A DNA stretch of 64,000 nt. Source: Loxodes magnus (taxonomy: Eukaryota > Ciliophora > Karyorelictea > Loxodida > Loxodidae). The DNA is taken from contig CAMPDV010000216.1 in NCBI GenBank assembly GCA_946699065.1, positions 310,001 through 374,000 on the forward strand, read 5' to 3'. A model generated the notes under the pieces. That model was not told the DNA's origin, did not search any database, and saw nothing but the letters and a program-made list of their open reading frames with translations. Each line of letters opens with the position of its first letter. Positions within the stretch are counted from its first letter, which is position 1. The translations under genes were made by a program, and so were the position numbers. Of the stretch, positions 46,056 to 59,999 are shown in pieces.

Positions 46056-47900
46056 ATGCTACTATGATTTACTAGCATAAGTTTAATAAGAAAAGACATC
46101 AAAAGATTGCACATATACATTAGACTCTTTTGGCCCAGAGAAGACAAGAAGCCAGTTAAAATGTATTTGAGTTCTTACGCTCATGAGTGATAAATAAATA
46201 CAGAACAAGAGCATTTTTTGTCAAAGTTCACAAGGAAGTTGAAGAGCAGAGCTAGAAATCTCATTTCAAGAATAAAGACAAAATATAGAGTAATAAAGAT
46301 ATGAGGATTTCTTATAAGCATTTACAAGCGCTTGAAGATTCGCTTATCTGAAGACCTGCTAAAAGCTTTTGAATTCTTATTTTTACTCCTTGAAATTAGA
46401 AAATTTAAAAGCAGCTTACTACTTGTCCATTCGCTTTTTATTTCTTCAAGAAATTGCTCGATATACTTACAAATTTGTGTAATAAAAATCAAAGCTCTTT
46501 AATGAGCAAATGCTATTTTTTTAAATAGCTGTAAACAATTTTTGGATAGCTTCAGACTACGTCTATTGTATTTCTTTGCTTCTAGTTATTTTTACCTCAT
46601 TTCTCCAACGAGCTGGCTCGCCTTTCAACAGTCTTCTTCTGCTATTTACTTTGAAAATTCTCTTATATTTAATACTTCCTTCTATTTTCTTACTCTCAGT
46701 CATTGTTTTTTGATTAATAAATAGAAGGAGAAGAGGATTCAGCTATACTAGCATTAGCATATCTCTTACCTTGGGAGTCCAGATATGTTTGTAAATCAAT
46801 TATATTTATTTTAATATTTGCTTCTTTCTTGATGACTTCAATTCTTACGATAAATTGTGGTAATTCTTTAAGTTGAGTTCACCCATTTTAAAGATAATTT
46901 AAAGAGCAGATATATTTAATTCTAGCTTATCAGAAGAGTAAGCAGGTAGAAATGTAAATAAAAAAGTGGGATTTCGAGAATAGATTGAAGGAAACTGCTA
47001 ATCCCAACACTGAAACTGAGTTAAGTACATTTGTGGGCAAAACTTCACTTCTTATTTCTACATCTCAAAAGATTTATATTAGATATCTTCTTCTATTTTC
47101 TAAATTCTCTTCCTTATTTATTTAATATTTTAAGGCTATTTACTATAGTCTAGTATGTTTCTTTTAAATCTAAAGGATAAGCAAGTCTTGCTAATTTTAG
47201 CTTCTAAATCTATTCAGCGGTCTTAGAATTTAACTTTTGTTTATTATTCAATTTAATTTCCTATTACATATCTTTCTGCCTTTTTTTCTATCTCTTTAAT
47301 TTTTCCTGGATAGAAGGAGCGATTAGAATAGTATCAAAGTTGTAGATCACAGATTTTTTAAGTAAGAACTTATTCAGGTTTAGAGAAAAGACATTAAGAA
47401 TTTTTCTATTACCCTGTCAACAAATCTAATAGAGCATGCTTCCATGGTAAAGACTTGCTGATTAATTGAATAACTAACTAATTCTTAAATACAGAACTAG
47501 AAGTATTCAGCTTGGGGATATAATTTTACATGTGATTCTAAAATACATAATGCAAGATCTCTTACAGCCTAATACATTTTTACTCTTTCAATTCAGATTC
47601 CAAACGCATCTGTCCAAGTTATGGTTTAGTCAGAAATAAAGTTTATAGAATTTAATCAATCATGAAAAGCTATTAATGGCTTTATTACCCTATTTTAAAA
47701 GTTTCTATTCTATTTCTCCAGAAATTAAACTTAAATATAATAAAAGCGAATAAGAGCTTACAACAACTCATGAAAGGCAGCTTCGAGCAGCTTTAGCAAA
47801 TTTTGATTCAAGAATTTTTGGTAAGATTATTTTATCATTTGTAATCTTTCACTTTTATACTTTCAATGTAGCAAGCTAGATTTTAAAAAAATGCCTTTGA
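46056..47900 (+). CDS. Multi-helix membrane protein of unknown family, spliced
   Basis: A start is tentatively placed at the ATG at 46,056. The first exon frame gives FWPREDKKPVKMYLSS, a basic helix (SRARNLISRIKTKYRV) and hydrophobic helices up to FLTLSH. A 20-nt GT...TAG segment (46,705-46,724) then joins to EEDSAILALAYLLPWESRY in a second frame, followed by a hydrophobic helix, an acidic/basic soluble part (WDFENRLKETANPNTE) and more hydrophobic stretches. Around 47,620-47,680 the best frame changes again, to MALLPYFKSF and THERQLRAALANFDSRIFGK, with candidate short introns starting GTT. Several membrane helices and soluble parts suggest a membrane receptor or transporter-like protein. The 3' end is unresolved; no conserved motif recognised. 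Confidence 0.45.
46705..46724 (+). other. Candidate 20-nt spliceosomal intron
   Basis: GTTTTTTGATTAATAAATAG starts with GT and ends with TAG. Removing it joins two protein-like frames. Very short introns are usual in heterotrich ciliates (15-16 nt in Stentor and Blepharisma). Confidence 0.5.
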
Positions 47901-50900
47901 TTTAGTTAAATTTTCCATGCTTAAAGAATCAAGTAGCTTGATGTGAATTATTTAATTAATTAGCAATGTCTCGCTTATTTTATAAGCATATTTTCCCAAA
48001 TATTCCTACATTATTCAAAAGTCCTTAAGCATAAGAGATATCATATTCATTTTATTCCTATGAAGCCTTTTTTTACTCTTGCTAACTTGGATTTATTGAC
48101 TGCTGAATCTTTTTGCGATCTTCAAATTTTCTGTAGAATAAGTGAAAAAAGTTCTGCCTAATAGAATTAAATTAAAGATTTTGATTGTTTTCTTAAACTA
48201 TCACAAATAAATTTCTAGATCTTGAATAAAATTTGTAATTTTATCTAAAGTTTTGGAAAATATTCTAAATGAATTCAGAATAACAAATCAAATAGACTAA
48301 CTATTCATAATTAATGAGTTGTTTAAAGTTGCTTTTTTCTTTTTTAAGCAAACACTTTAAGAGTCACTCTCTGAAATACTAGAATAAATGAGAGGTCATA
48401 AGAGTTACAAAAGATCACTTAAAGGATGAGTTAGAAGGGAAATTTAAAGAAGTTAAGTCTTTAAACTATAGAAACTTTTCTTTGCATCTGTTGATTTTTC
48501 AAGGTATTAGATTGGTTTTCTGTCTTAGAAAATCTCAAGTTAATTTTGATTAGTTTTATGAATGAATATTGAGGAAAGAATAGAATGAGTATCTAGAGTA
48601 GAAGTAAAGCTAGTATTGATAAATAATTTTAAATAAGATATTTTAAAGTTTGGCTAGCAAAAATGAAAGAAGAACAAGAGTAGGCATAAGCACAATTGAG
48701 TAATAACAGTTTAAAAAAGCATAATCACCAAATTATTTTAGAAGGAAAAAAGAAGAATACTATAGTCCTTTATATTATATGAAACTCTGTCAGAACTTCT
48801 TCTCATCGTTTTAGCTGTCTTTTCTTTACCTACTTTTTAAGATACTTTAACTCCCAAGAATTGTATGAAAAGTTTTATATCTCATCTTTTAAGTTGTAAA
48901 TTTTTATCTTAGCCTTTTTTAAATGAAACTAAGGATATTAATATCTCTTAAATTTTTGGAAATTAAATCTTCATAAAGTAATAAATTTGATTAAAGTTTC
49001 TGCTTTATTAACTAAATTTAAAGGGTCTAACAATATGCTTATCATTAATATTAGATAAGCCTTACTAAAATCTAACTATCTCTAATAATATATTCAATAT
49101 TAGTTTATTAAATATGTCTTTTGTATCTCTCATGAAGATAAAATCTTATTAAATATATCAGTAAAAGGTTTTACTATATAAATAATTATTTTAAAAAGAG
49201 CGGTTAATTATTGAATTTAATTGAGATAACTTTATGAAGGTTTATCATTATTTTACTTTAATATCCAAATTTATTTAACTTCATAAATTATGAATCTTTT
49301 GACTGACTTAATTAATAATTAATATATTAATATCCTAATAAAATCTTTCTTAGTGAATATCTTTTATGAATTAATATTCTCTTAGATATTTTTACCCGCT
49401 TTTAACGCTCTCAACTTGATCTAACTCTTTAGCATTTTTTTACTGCTTAGATATTATTTAGCTTCTATTAATTAGTATCTCTAACTTTTCTCTTTCAATA
49501 GGATAATTTTATTATTTTCTCTTCTCTAACTTAAAATTTTATTATCCTAGCAAAATTTTCTATTTATCTGCTTATCCTAATTATTAAAAGCTCCTGCTGG
49601 AAGATTTATTAATAAATTCTAGAGTATGAGATTTAATTCTTTAAGCATAGACATATATGTGAATTTAATGCTAGATAATGCTTTTAAATTAGTATTGCTT
49701 TGAATAACTTCCTTCTGTTTTATTTTTTCCTTTGAGTTATTTGCCAATTTCTTAGTCTTATATATTTAAGCTGATTAAATTTGAAGCCATTGATTGCTTT
49801 ATACTATCTTAAATACTTTCTTAATTATTTTTTAACTAAAGTCTTAAACTGAATCTCTTTTGCTTGTTTGTAATATAAATACTCTTTTCCTCTTTTGAGC
49901 TATAAATCCACCTTTATTTTACGCTTACCTTATTATGTTAATTCTTAGCATGCTATTGACTCTAGATGTTTGTAGAAATACTCTTTTATCAGTTCTTAGA
50001 ATATTATTTAAGCTCTTCCTTATTTTCAATAGCTTAGTAAATTTCAATCTTATCTAAAAATACCTCCAAGCAATTTACTCATCCTAAAGTCATTTCTATA
50101 TCCTTTATCTTACTTGATTCAATTAATAGCTAAGTATTATTCGAAGAAACTAATTGAAATTTTTTTGAGGAACTTGCTTTACTAGTGTGACTTAATATTT
50201 TAAAGAATTAGCTTTATTTATTTTTAAACATTTAAGGATTTTCAAATTTTCATTCTTAAACTAGTAATTACTCTCCAAATATATACGCATCTAAACTATT
50301 GGAATTCTAATTTAATGCATATCTATACAATCATTCACCCTTTCAAGCCTTCTTTTTCCTGTAAATATAATTTCTTAGCTTTGTTATTATTGCCTTTTAA
50401 TTCGTGAAGCTCGATTATATTTAGTCGTTTTCTTATCTTTATGATCTTTCTTCTTTCTTCTACCTTCTGTCTATTATATCTATTACTATTTACTTATTTA
50501 TATAGCTCTTAATTAGCAAATCAATTTCTATCTTTTAAGACTTTAAGGAATATTAAGTAGTAATCCAAGGAGATTTATTAATAGGTAAGTTTCCAAGCTT
50601 AGATTTAATACTCTAATAGCCACCATTAAATAGCTTTACGCTTATCATAGAAAGAGAAAATATCTAAGAGATGTAATACTTACACTTAATGCCCCTTTCA
50701 CATAACTAAGTAAATCCCTTTTATCCTTCTATCTTGAATTTGTAAAATTACCAAAATCGAAGCAATATAAGTGCTAAATTATCTTTCTTAAGCTTGTTTT
50801 CTTAATAAATATCTTAGGCTTGAAAGTAAGTATTAGCAATCCTAGCTTAAATATATTTCAGTTGGCAGTCGTAAGATACAATAGAGTTATCATAAGGTTA

Positions 50901-52300
50901 ACTAAACAATAAAGAAAATAGCTAGACATGATAACTTAATTTGCTTATCTAGCAATATAATATAAAACTTTAATAGATCTTCTCTAGATAAGTTGTCTAA
51001 TTAAGATAAATATTGGGCTAGAAGTTAAAAGGATAAAAGACTTGCAAATCAAATAACCCTTAAATTATAAACTTTTGAAAAGATAAGCATTATTTAAGAA
51101 TTAATCTAACTCTCAGGCTTAGTATGTTTATTAATACTAATAAGTCTAATTTAAATTGCTATTAACTATTAAAAATGTAGAGCAATGATTCAATAAACCA
51201 TATAGTTAGTATTTTGTTCCTTAGGAAAATTATAAGAAATAGTTAAATCTTTAATGGAAGTAGACTTATAGGCAAGCTTGGCATTGAATTTATCAAATAT
51301 AAAATTTGCCCTAATTTAGTTAGAGCTTAGTATTATTAGTCTGTCTCCACTATTTTCTAAAGCTCTTAAACTATAAAAACATATTCACTCAGTAAAAGCT
51401 AGTTTATTAAACAAGAGGTGGAAATTGAAGTGACAAATGGAAACGCAATTTAAATTGAGTAAATTTCCTAAGCAAGTTTAATAATTTCAGGAGGATAAAA
51501 ATTTAGTTAAACTAGATTAGATATTTACAACTATAAAGGTACATAAAATTATAAGATGCAAATCTAAAGAAGTTTTCATAGAACAATCTTCAATAAAAGG
51601 AAACTAATTTACATCATTTCGGGAAGAGTTTACAACAACTATCTTTATATTGATGTACCGAAATGCGAAGTATTTAGTTTAGAGTCAAAAAAATTCGAAA
51701 GCATTTTGTAAATTCTAAATTCTGCATGCGTATTTGGATGTGACTAAGTTGATTCTAAGGTTTATACATTTGGAGGATATTTCATTAATAACAAGCTAAT
51801 ATAGATAAAATTTAGATATATGATTGTAAGTAAAACTAGTGAGTGATATGTAACTAGAAACTAACCCAAAGAGCATATGCTTCAGCAATTTACGTTCCAT
51901 AAAGGTAAAATTTTATTATTTATGCTAACTTTTCTTTACTAAATACTTAGATCTTTGACTTAAAATAAGTTTACTTAGAAGGGGAGAAATATCCTTTTAA
52001 TGATAAATTTGATTTTGCCTAGCCAGTATTATAAAGAAATAATATCTATTAATATAACTTTTATTGTGATCTAATGAACTACGACTTTTCAAGCAATAAA
52101 TGGTTAAGTATTGGCTGATTTAATAAACAAAACAGTTAGAAATAAAATAGATTAAGCTTTATATTGTTCATTTATAGTTAAATAAAATAGCTTTTAAACT
52201 AATAACATTTGTTAAACTTTAAATTTTATAGTTTGAGGAAATAAAGATGAAATGGTTAGTTTATAAGATTAAAACCTTAATAGAATAAAAAGAAAATATT
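47900..52300. other. AT-rich stretch, possible gene continuation, otherwise unassigned
   Basis: To about 48,600 several frames remain hydrophobic and may continue the membrane-protein gene. From 48,950 to 51,400 the sequence is rich in CTATTAA/TTATTAA words like the middle of the large units. Nothing here could be assigned with confidence. Confidence 0.3.
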
Positions 52301-52321
52301 ATATATTGAATTAACAAAAAT

Positions 52322-52495
52322 AAGAGTAAGACTGTACTCGTACAGGATCACTTCTATAGGAGATTCTACTCGTTTGCTCCAACAAACGAGACTCCAACCC
52401 AATCTAGGAAGATGATTAACGCACTTTTCCCAGCAGGAGTTATCGATGACGCTAAGGGAAGAAGTGGTTCTGACTAGATAATCAATCTAAACAAA
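52322..52495 (+). CDS. GC-rich coding island, about 58 codons, function unknown
   Basis: A sharply bounded GC-rich segment in AT-rich surroundings. The plus frame reads KSKTVLVQDHFYRRF, then TPTQSRKMINALFPAGV and IDDAKGRSGS, with C- and G-ending codons and only one TAG (Gln). After GSD it passes straight into AT-rich sequence. It could be a single exon, a macronuclear-destined piece in a germline-type sequence, or a transferred fragment. The reverse strand also has an open frame (SSITPAGKSALIIF), so the strand is not certain. No family recognised. Confidence 0.45.
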
Positions 52496-52499
52496 ATAT

Positions 52500-53720
52500 T
52501 TTAAGCAGTTGAAATAAAAAGGATTAATGTTTAAAAAAAAAGCATATTGCTTTAATTAAAAATTTATATTTAAATTTTAGTTTCAAGAATTAAACTTAGA
52601 TAGTTAGTGAATAAAAATCTCAATTTAATTTTAAAATTTGTTAACAATAAAATATTAAGGAGAATATACTTATATTATTAAAAAGAAACTAATAAATTTA
52701 TAAAATACTAAGGTAAGGTTTTAAATCTAAAATTTTATTCAAATATTAACTATACAAAATAGAAAGCCTGAGATATAGTATAATTAATAATTATTAAAAT
52801 AATAATACTCTTAAACTTTTTATTTAAATAAGAGTATTTTTCTTATTTAAATCATTAATTAATAGATGGCTTTAAGATAATTTAGTGAATATAAAAAAAT
52901 TTAGAAAAAATTGCATTAATAGACTACTTTTTATCTTTCTTTTTCGCTCAACAATATTAATAAGATGAATAAAAGATTTATACCCTTAAGTTTGTTATAG
53001 TTGCCTAATAATTGAAATTAAAAGAATATTAATAAAATATAATAAAAGAAAAAGTTAAAGTGTCTTAATCTTAATAATCTTAATTATTCTTTATTTAAAT
53101 AGTTTACTTATCTTAATATACTCTGCTATATCCTTTCACTTTTTCCTTTTATCAGCTTTTGATTCTTCTTGTTAAGGAGATAAAATTTACCCCTTTTAAA
53201 ATAAATTAAATCAAGTTTTTAGAAAATAAAATGCAAAGCTTTAAAATAAATTTAAACAAACCTTCATAAGGAAATATTATTATAGAGGAAAATGTATTAA
53301 GTTAAAATTTCAAACTCATAATAACCATTAGTTCAAAGAAAACAAACAAAAGAAAAGTATTAGTTACCAAGAAGTTATGCTTAAGTCTATTAAAAATTTA
53401 TTATATAACCATAAAAAATTAAAATTAAAAAGCTTTATAAATATAATAAAATTTGTATAATTCTGCTTTAAAATAAATTAAGATTGTAAATTTTAAGATT
53501 TGAGTAAAGCTTGAAAAACCATATACTACTATAATTAATAAAAGGCATAGATAGTTTTAAATATTAATGTAATTATATAATGAACATCTAAAAATTATTT
53601 TTGCTACCTTTTTAGTATATTCCACTATAATAAATTAATTTGCTAGTATATAAATAACATTGCTATAGAGCAATTTAATATCTTTTTATAATATACTTCT
53701 ATCCTCAAATAAGCAAGTGT
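52500..53720. other. AT-rich stretch without recognised gene
   Basis: Lies between the GC-rich island and the left edge of unit copy C. No motif, repeat or convincing frame was seen. Confidence 0.4.
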
Positions 53721-55687
53721 TCTACCTAGTTTATTAATAACCAATGAAGAGTTTATAATAAACATATATTTAAAGCATAGATACCAAGTAATAGATATTA
53801 TATTTAGTAAATTATATTATTAACAAAGCTAAACATTTTCAAAAGGAAAATTAGCTCTTATAGTAAAAAGTTAAAATATTAACTATCATCTCATTATTCA
53901 ACAAAATGAGACATAAAGTATATTGATGCTACTTTTATGAGAAAGCTATACTAAATTTTTTTAATGTTATAATCATTTTGCTAAACAAGGAGGGAAGATA
54001 TATTTTTGAGATTATATATCTATAATGTAATAATTATATAATAAAATCTGCATTAAATAATTTAATACATTTTTATTTTTTGAGCGAATTTCATGTCCCT
54101 GTAAATATATAGATGATAAGACTCTATTATCTTTGAAAATTTTATTTTCTGATAATTTTTCAATTGAGTCACTAAGAAATTGATAGATCTATAATCTAAT
54201 TATAATTACAATTAAACTTTTGTCTTTTGATTTGATTTTATTAGATTATATGGATGTGATTTTCGCATAAATGATAGCAGATGAAAATTACTAAATTTAT
54301 AAGATCTTATTTAAATTTAATTGTTTACCTATTTTTAAGCAGATTATTTGTAACGCTTGATATTAAAAATATCTTAGATTTTCATTTTAATTATTCAAAC
54401 TATCTTTAATTAAGAGAGATTACATCATTTATCATTTTTAGTTCAATGTATATTAAAAATTAGATTTAGCTATTTATTTTAGATGCTTTTAATGATCTAT
54501 TATATTTAATTAAGATAGTTATGATTATACCATATAACTCAAAAAATAGGAAGAAGCTAGTTTAGCTTCTAATTGCAAACTTCTAGACATATCCCTTATC
54601 TCTTAAATTTTAAGCTCTTAATTAAATTCTTATCTCATTAATATGTTCTATTGCTAACTATTAATCTCAGAATCTTACCTTTACTTATCTCAATAGTAGT
54701 AATGTGATATTTTGCTCTTGCTCATCTTTTTAACTCTATATTAAAGAGTATTGCTAAACACTTATCATCTACCACTTTATTTCTATTTCTTTTTCTATTT
54801 TTAGCAATTTTATCTTCAATATCCTTTTCAGCCATTTAATAAAATCTGACATGCTACTTAAAGTTTATATTTTTATATCTATTCCTTTTATTTATTTTTA
54901 TCTCAATCCTATTAATGTAATCCATTTCAATGTCGAAGCTTATTCACATAGATAATTTACATTTAGGTAAAAACACTAGAACTATTCTAATCATAACGAC
55001 CCATATGCAAATTATTAGCCTTCCGCGAATTCTTGCCTACATATGGTTACTTAGGTTTTTTCTTCTATTTAACTACCTAACATATAAATTCCAATCTTGA
55101 CTATCTATTATTATACCATTATTGGTAAATAAATTAAATCTATCTTATTTTAATATTATACAGCTATTTAGCATTTAACTAGTTATAACCAGAGTCAATC
55201 AAACTAATATATTAAGTATTAAACTTGCCATGCAAAAATACACTAACTAAGTAAGGTCAATAAAGGGTTTAAGCAGGGTTAGAGTGAATACAAAGCAGAA
55301 AGAGTAAGAATTTAGATAAGTATTATTATACCAATTGATACCATAATAGAATAACACCTAGAAGTATAAACTTATTTATGCTTTACATGATAAAAACGAT
55401 ATCAACAACACTTTAAAGCGTGTATATACAGATATAATGCTAGTCAATTAAAGATTAATAACCATACTACAGTGCTTAGATAGTCAAAGTCAAGCAGATT
55501 TGTACGTTTTTTTTAATGTATAACCTAATAAGATAGTCCATAGTTCTTATGGTGTCACCATATTTGGTTTAAGATTAAAAGGTATTTTAGAATTTGTAGT
55601 GCCAAAGTGATATGAGGAATACACATTTTTATATAAATAGTTAATTAAAGAAAAAGGTTTTAAAAACCTACTCAAATAAAGTATAAA

Positions 55688-56900
55688 ATGCAGGAATAAA
55701 GAATAAACCCTAAAATAGTCGCAAAGCCGTTATAGAAATCTAGATCAATGCTTAGTCAAGTAAAGTCAAAGAAATCGCTGAATGAAGAATTTGAAGATTA
55801 AGATTAAGAATCTAACTAGAGCTTAAATGAACTGGAGGGAAAAAGGGAGTTTTTAAGCAAGGTAATTAAGTAGTAGCAAGGGAGGAATAAAATTCAGAAT
55901 CTGAATCATTTAAAAGTAAATCGTATTCTAGATAATTGGCGTCAAATGCTACAGATGGACTTTGCTATAAACTAAAGAGACAATGATTAGCCTTAAGTAG
56001 GAGATCTGAAAATATTGAGATAGTACAAGCTAAGTAAAAATATGAAAAATCAATCTTCTAGTGAGAAATAACTCATTCCATGTTAATAACAAAAGAATTC
56101 TTTACTTACTCCAAATTATAAGTATTAAGAAAGACTTTAAGATAAAAAAGTAAATTAAAAGGAAACTTTATAGGGAATTTAAAAAGGATAATCAGATGCT
56201 TTACAATAAGAGATGAAGTACCAAGAGAGAAGTAATTTAGATTCTTAGGGTGAAGTTTTAGAGTAAAAAGAGCATTCTGCCTTTGTAATTAAGAACTTTT
56301 GAAATCTCTAGAAATAAATTCGAATATTGCGAAATTCAAAGTAAGAAGGTTAAAATATTTTGGTACCAAATGAAAATAAAAAAATAAAAGATTCATTTGA
56401 TAAATTATCTTCCATTGAATTAGCGTGAAATGAAAAATCAAACAGATCATTTTCGTAATCTTATATAAAAAAGGATTCTTTTTCCAGTCCTGACTCTGTT
56501 AGTGCTAAAAGTTCCTCAACATCTTGGATCAATAAAACTTTCAATTTCAATTCTTATAAAATAAGTTCTTCATGATAAAGCTACGGAAATTAAGCAAGCC
56601 TCAGTCAAGCTATTTGCAAAATAAAGGACAAGTGATCAACTGAATAGATAGAGTTTTTTTGTCTGTGCATAGTTGTTTTAATATCTTCTTACTTTTATTT
56701 GATAATAAAAGGATGAAGCAACAAAACTTAATTATATATATTTTATATTTCTCAAAGTCTTCCAAACTTATTAATTAAAATTACTAACTTATGCATGCTT
56801 ATCATTTACTTGTATTAAGCTATTTTAAAAAAAGCTTGGCTTGCATATTCCTAGAATAATCTCGCTAAGATAGAGATAAAAGAAATAAGAATGGAAATAA
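55688..56900 (+). CDS. Membrane protein with long hydrophilic N-terminus, copy C (3' end undefined)
   Basis: ATG at 55,688 in the same position as in copies A and B. The N-terminal protein aligns without indels through the conserved block (here HLKVNRILDNW with TGG), and a hydrophobic segment with SSYFYLII follows near 56,650-56,710. After that the frame reads SLPNLLIK as in copy B. The protein is rich in Gln encoded by TAA/TAG, with clusters of Lys and Ser. Family unknown; a membrane-anchored protein with a large soluble N-terminal domain is inferred. It converges on the minus-strand gene at 61,068. The end is not resolved because no codon is a strict stop. Confidence 0.6.
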
Positions 56901-58045
56901 AATTTTAAAGGCCATCGATTTAGTAAAGAATATTTGCATATAGCTCAATATCTTTAACTATTTAAGAGAGTTATGATAACTTGAAATCCTAAGATATAGC
57001 TTAATATATCAGTCTATGTCGAATTAATAAAGCAATAAGTTTGATAATTTTGGCTTGTTTTGATTTACTTATTTAAACTTTTTCTGGTTATTTGGGTTTT
57101 TAGTAGCTGACAATTTATAAATGAATTAAGAGAATAACTCTTTAAGAAACTCTATCATCAATTAGTCTTTTAAAGATCTGCATATAAAGAGAAAATTATT
57201 TTTAAGTAAGTTATATTAAATAGAATTGAGAGTTTACACAAGAACATTCATCTTTAGAAGCTGCTTAATTTAATTTCTTGATTATATGGTTTCTTTCAAA
57301 CTTAGCAATCTAGCAATCTCATATCTACTAAACCTTAACCTTCACATATATATTTAATATATTTTTCTGTTTCTTAATTTTTATTAAAAGAACTTAAATA
57401 TCTTAAAGATCTTAAAAAGTAAGAAAATATTTCTAAAAATTAAAATTTTTATATAGCACTTTAATAGTAATAGTTTAATAATAAAATACAAGTTAAATAT
57501 ATTATTATGAATATAAGCTTTTCCGGTTTAATGGGATAAATTAATTAGAAGCTTTCAGCTTGTTTCTTCTTTCTTTCCCTTTCTTATTAGAAATTTTCTA
57601 TCTATCCATCCTTTTGAATTATTTAATTTCAGTTTCTTTCATTTAAGCAAAAATTAGATTCTAAAGTAATTTGCTCTGAGGGCTTATACATTATAGCTTA
57701 TCTTAAATTACTAATGAGATGACAATACAGCTTTGTTGCTAAAATCTCAAGTTCATAATATTTATTTTTGCTCTATCTAAAAATCGTTTTATCCTTCTAC
57801 TTTTCTTTCTCTTCTATAGAATTACATCTAAACCTTTTTTTTTCTATTTTTTTCTGGTAAAAAATTATTTTTTAATTATATAAAATTTTAATGTGATCGA
57901 GTTGGAAAAAAATATTTTAGCCCTTTTCTAACTGAACTTCAGTTTGCTATTCTGAAAAGGTTTTAAATCAAGCTTAGAGTCGTAAATCTATTTTCAATTT
58001 CTAAAATACGCTGAATGGATAACATTATTTCAGTCATATCTAAAA

Positions 58046-58076
58046 TTATAACTCATCTCTCATCTCTCATCTCTCA
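58046..58076. repeat. CTCTCAT microsatellite in copy C
   Basis: Tandem ATCTCTC-type units, present as a single interrupted motif at the matching positions in A and B. Confidence 0.7.
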
Positions 58077-59999
58077 CGCTCACCTAACCTAACCTTTTCC
58101 TCTAAAAAATCATCCATTTATCTACCTTTTCTTCACAGAAAGTATCATGATTTCTTTTTCCTTTGCATCCACAAATTTTCATATCTAAACTCATTCAGTT
58201 TAGCGTGCCAGGCCAAATATCCTATATAACCGCTTACTTGTCTTATAGAGTTATAACATTAGTAGAGCACTTAAATATCTCAAAGGAATACGATGACACA
58301 TAATGAGACTGCAGTTTAATTAGTTTCAGATGCATTTGACTTGATTAAGAGCTTTCAAATTTTATTTAATATCTTAGTAAAAACTTTACATCAAGCAACT
58401 AAATTAGCTTCAGATTTTATTATTAAGCATGAACCGAAACAGAGAACTATTGATATCAGAAGAGTTAAAGGAAATTAAGATACAAGAAGCATAAATAAGA
58501 GGATTAAGACATCAAATAAGATTGAGAATTGAGATTATCGAAGTATTATGAGCCTATTAAAGAAACGATCATATAGACAAACAAAAGAGACATACAATGA
58601 AATAAAAATAATCTATATACCCTGAAGTTACAGCTTTAGGAATTAAATCATTAAGGTAAGAATATAGAACTTCAAGAGAATGGTGAATGTAGGATAAATA
58701 AAAGCATGTAGTTAGGGAATAAATAAGTAATACAAGGGATAATGATTCAACTACTAATTCCTAAATATCTAAATAATGCTTGATTATAGCAATTTAGCTA
58801 TTTAATTAAGTTGAATTTTAATATAAAAATAAAATGTAAAAAGGGAATTATATTTAGAAGCAAGGCATTCTAAATATATAACTAAATATATAGTTATTAA
58901 TTATCTACTTATGGTTATATAATTTATTAGTATACATCACTATGAAATATTAGGTAGCTTTAATAGAAAATTCTAATGTCTTTGATTAAAGTATTTGATT
59001 ATTTAAGATTATTCAAATTAAATAATATTTTAAACTATGCAAATACATTTAAGTCAAAATGAATATTCTGCAAGAATAATAACTAAAATCAGTTCTTAAG
59101 CTTAGACAAAGTTTTATGTTTTTTAGTATTCAAATCATCAAATTCCAGATCAATCGACAGAAAAATAGCAAGTGTGTAATAACTTAAATTAGATTATCTC
59201 TACTAGTAATCTGATTAAAGAAAAGCTATAAAATTAGAAGATATATACAACTTATTAATACTAGCAATGTTGATAATTTCTTAGCAATACTTTGCACATA
59301 TTATCTATATAGTAGTTAGAAATTAAGCTTTTAGTCTAAGTTTAGTTGAAAATATAAGCTCATATTAGTATTTTAATCTTCACATTTGTATTATCTAAGT
59401 GTAAGATACTCAAGCTGAATGAGTGTAATATTAACTTTGCTTGTTATATTTTAATATATTAGAAAGGAAATTTTAAGTTAAGTATTAGACATTAAAAAGA
59501 TCATAAAGTTAAGTTTACTATCTAATAATTAAAATATAAACTCATAAAGTTGTAAATAATGCTTAAATAGAGGTTAGTTATTAAGACTCTTTATCTATTT
59601 ATTTTATAGTTATTAAACAATATATTACCTTTAAATATGCTCCAGCTAGTAGAAATAAAGTCTTTATTATATAAAATTTAGTTCCTTGTTTGCAAAGTTG
59701 ATAATTGACTGTATATTTAAAAAAAGGTATTAAATATAAATCCTCTAATCAGATTAACTTATGTTAGTCATTTTGCTTAACTGAATATTATCAGACATTT
59801 AATATGTTTAATCATTTTAAATCACTCTAGAGTATTTAACTGACACTTTTAATATCTTCTTTCGCTTTTATTACTCATCTAGTGAAACCTATTGAAGCAT
59901 ATGTTAGCTATATCGATATTTTAGGTTCTAGTATTTTCTGATTTTAGGTATAAAATAAAAAGGGACATTTATGAATTCTAAAAATAAGGAAATACAAGT

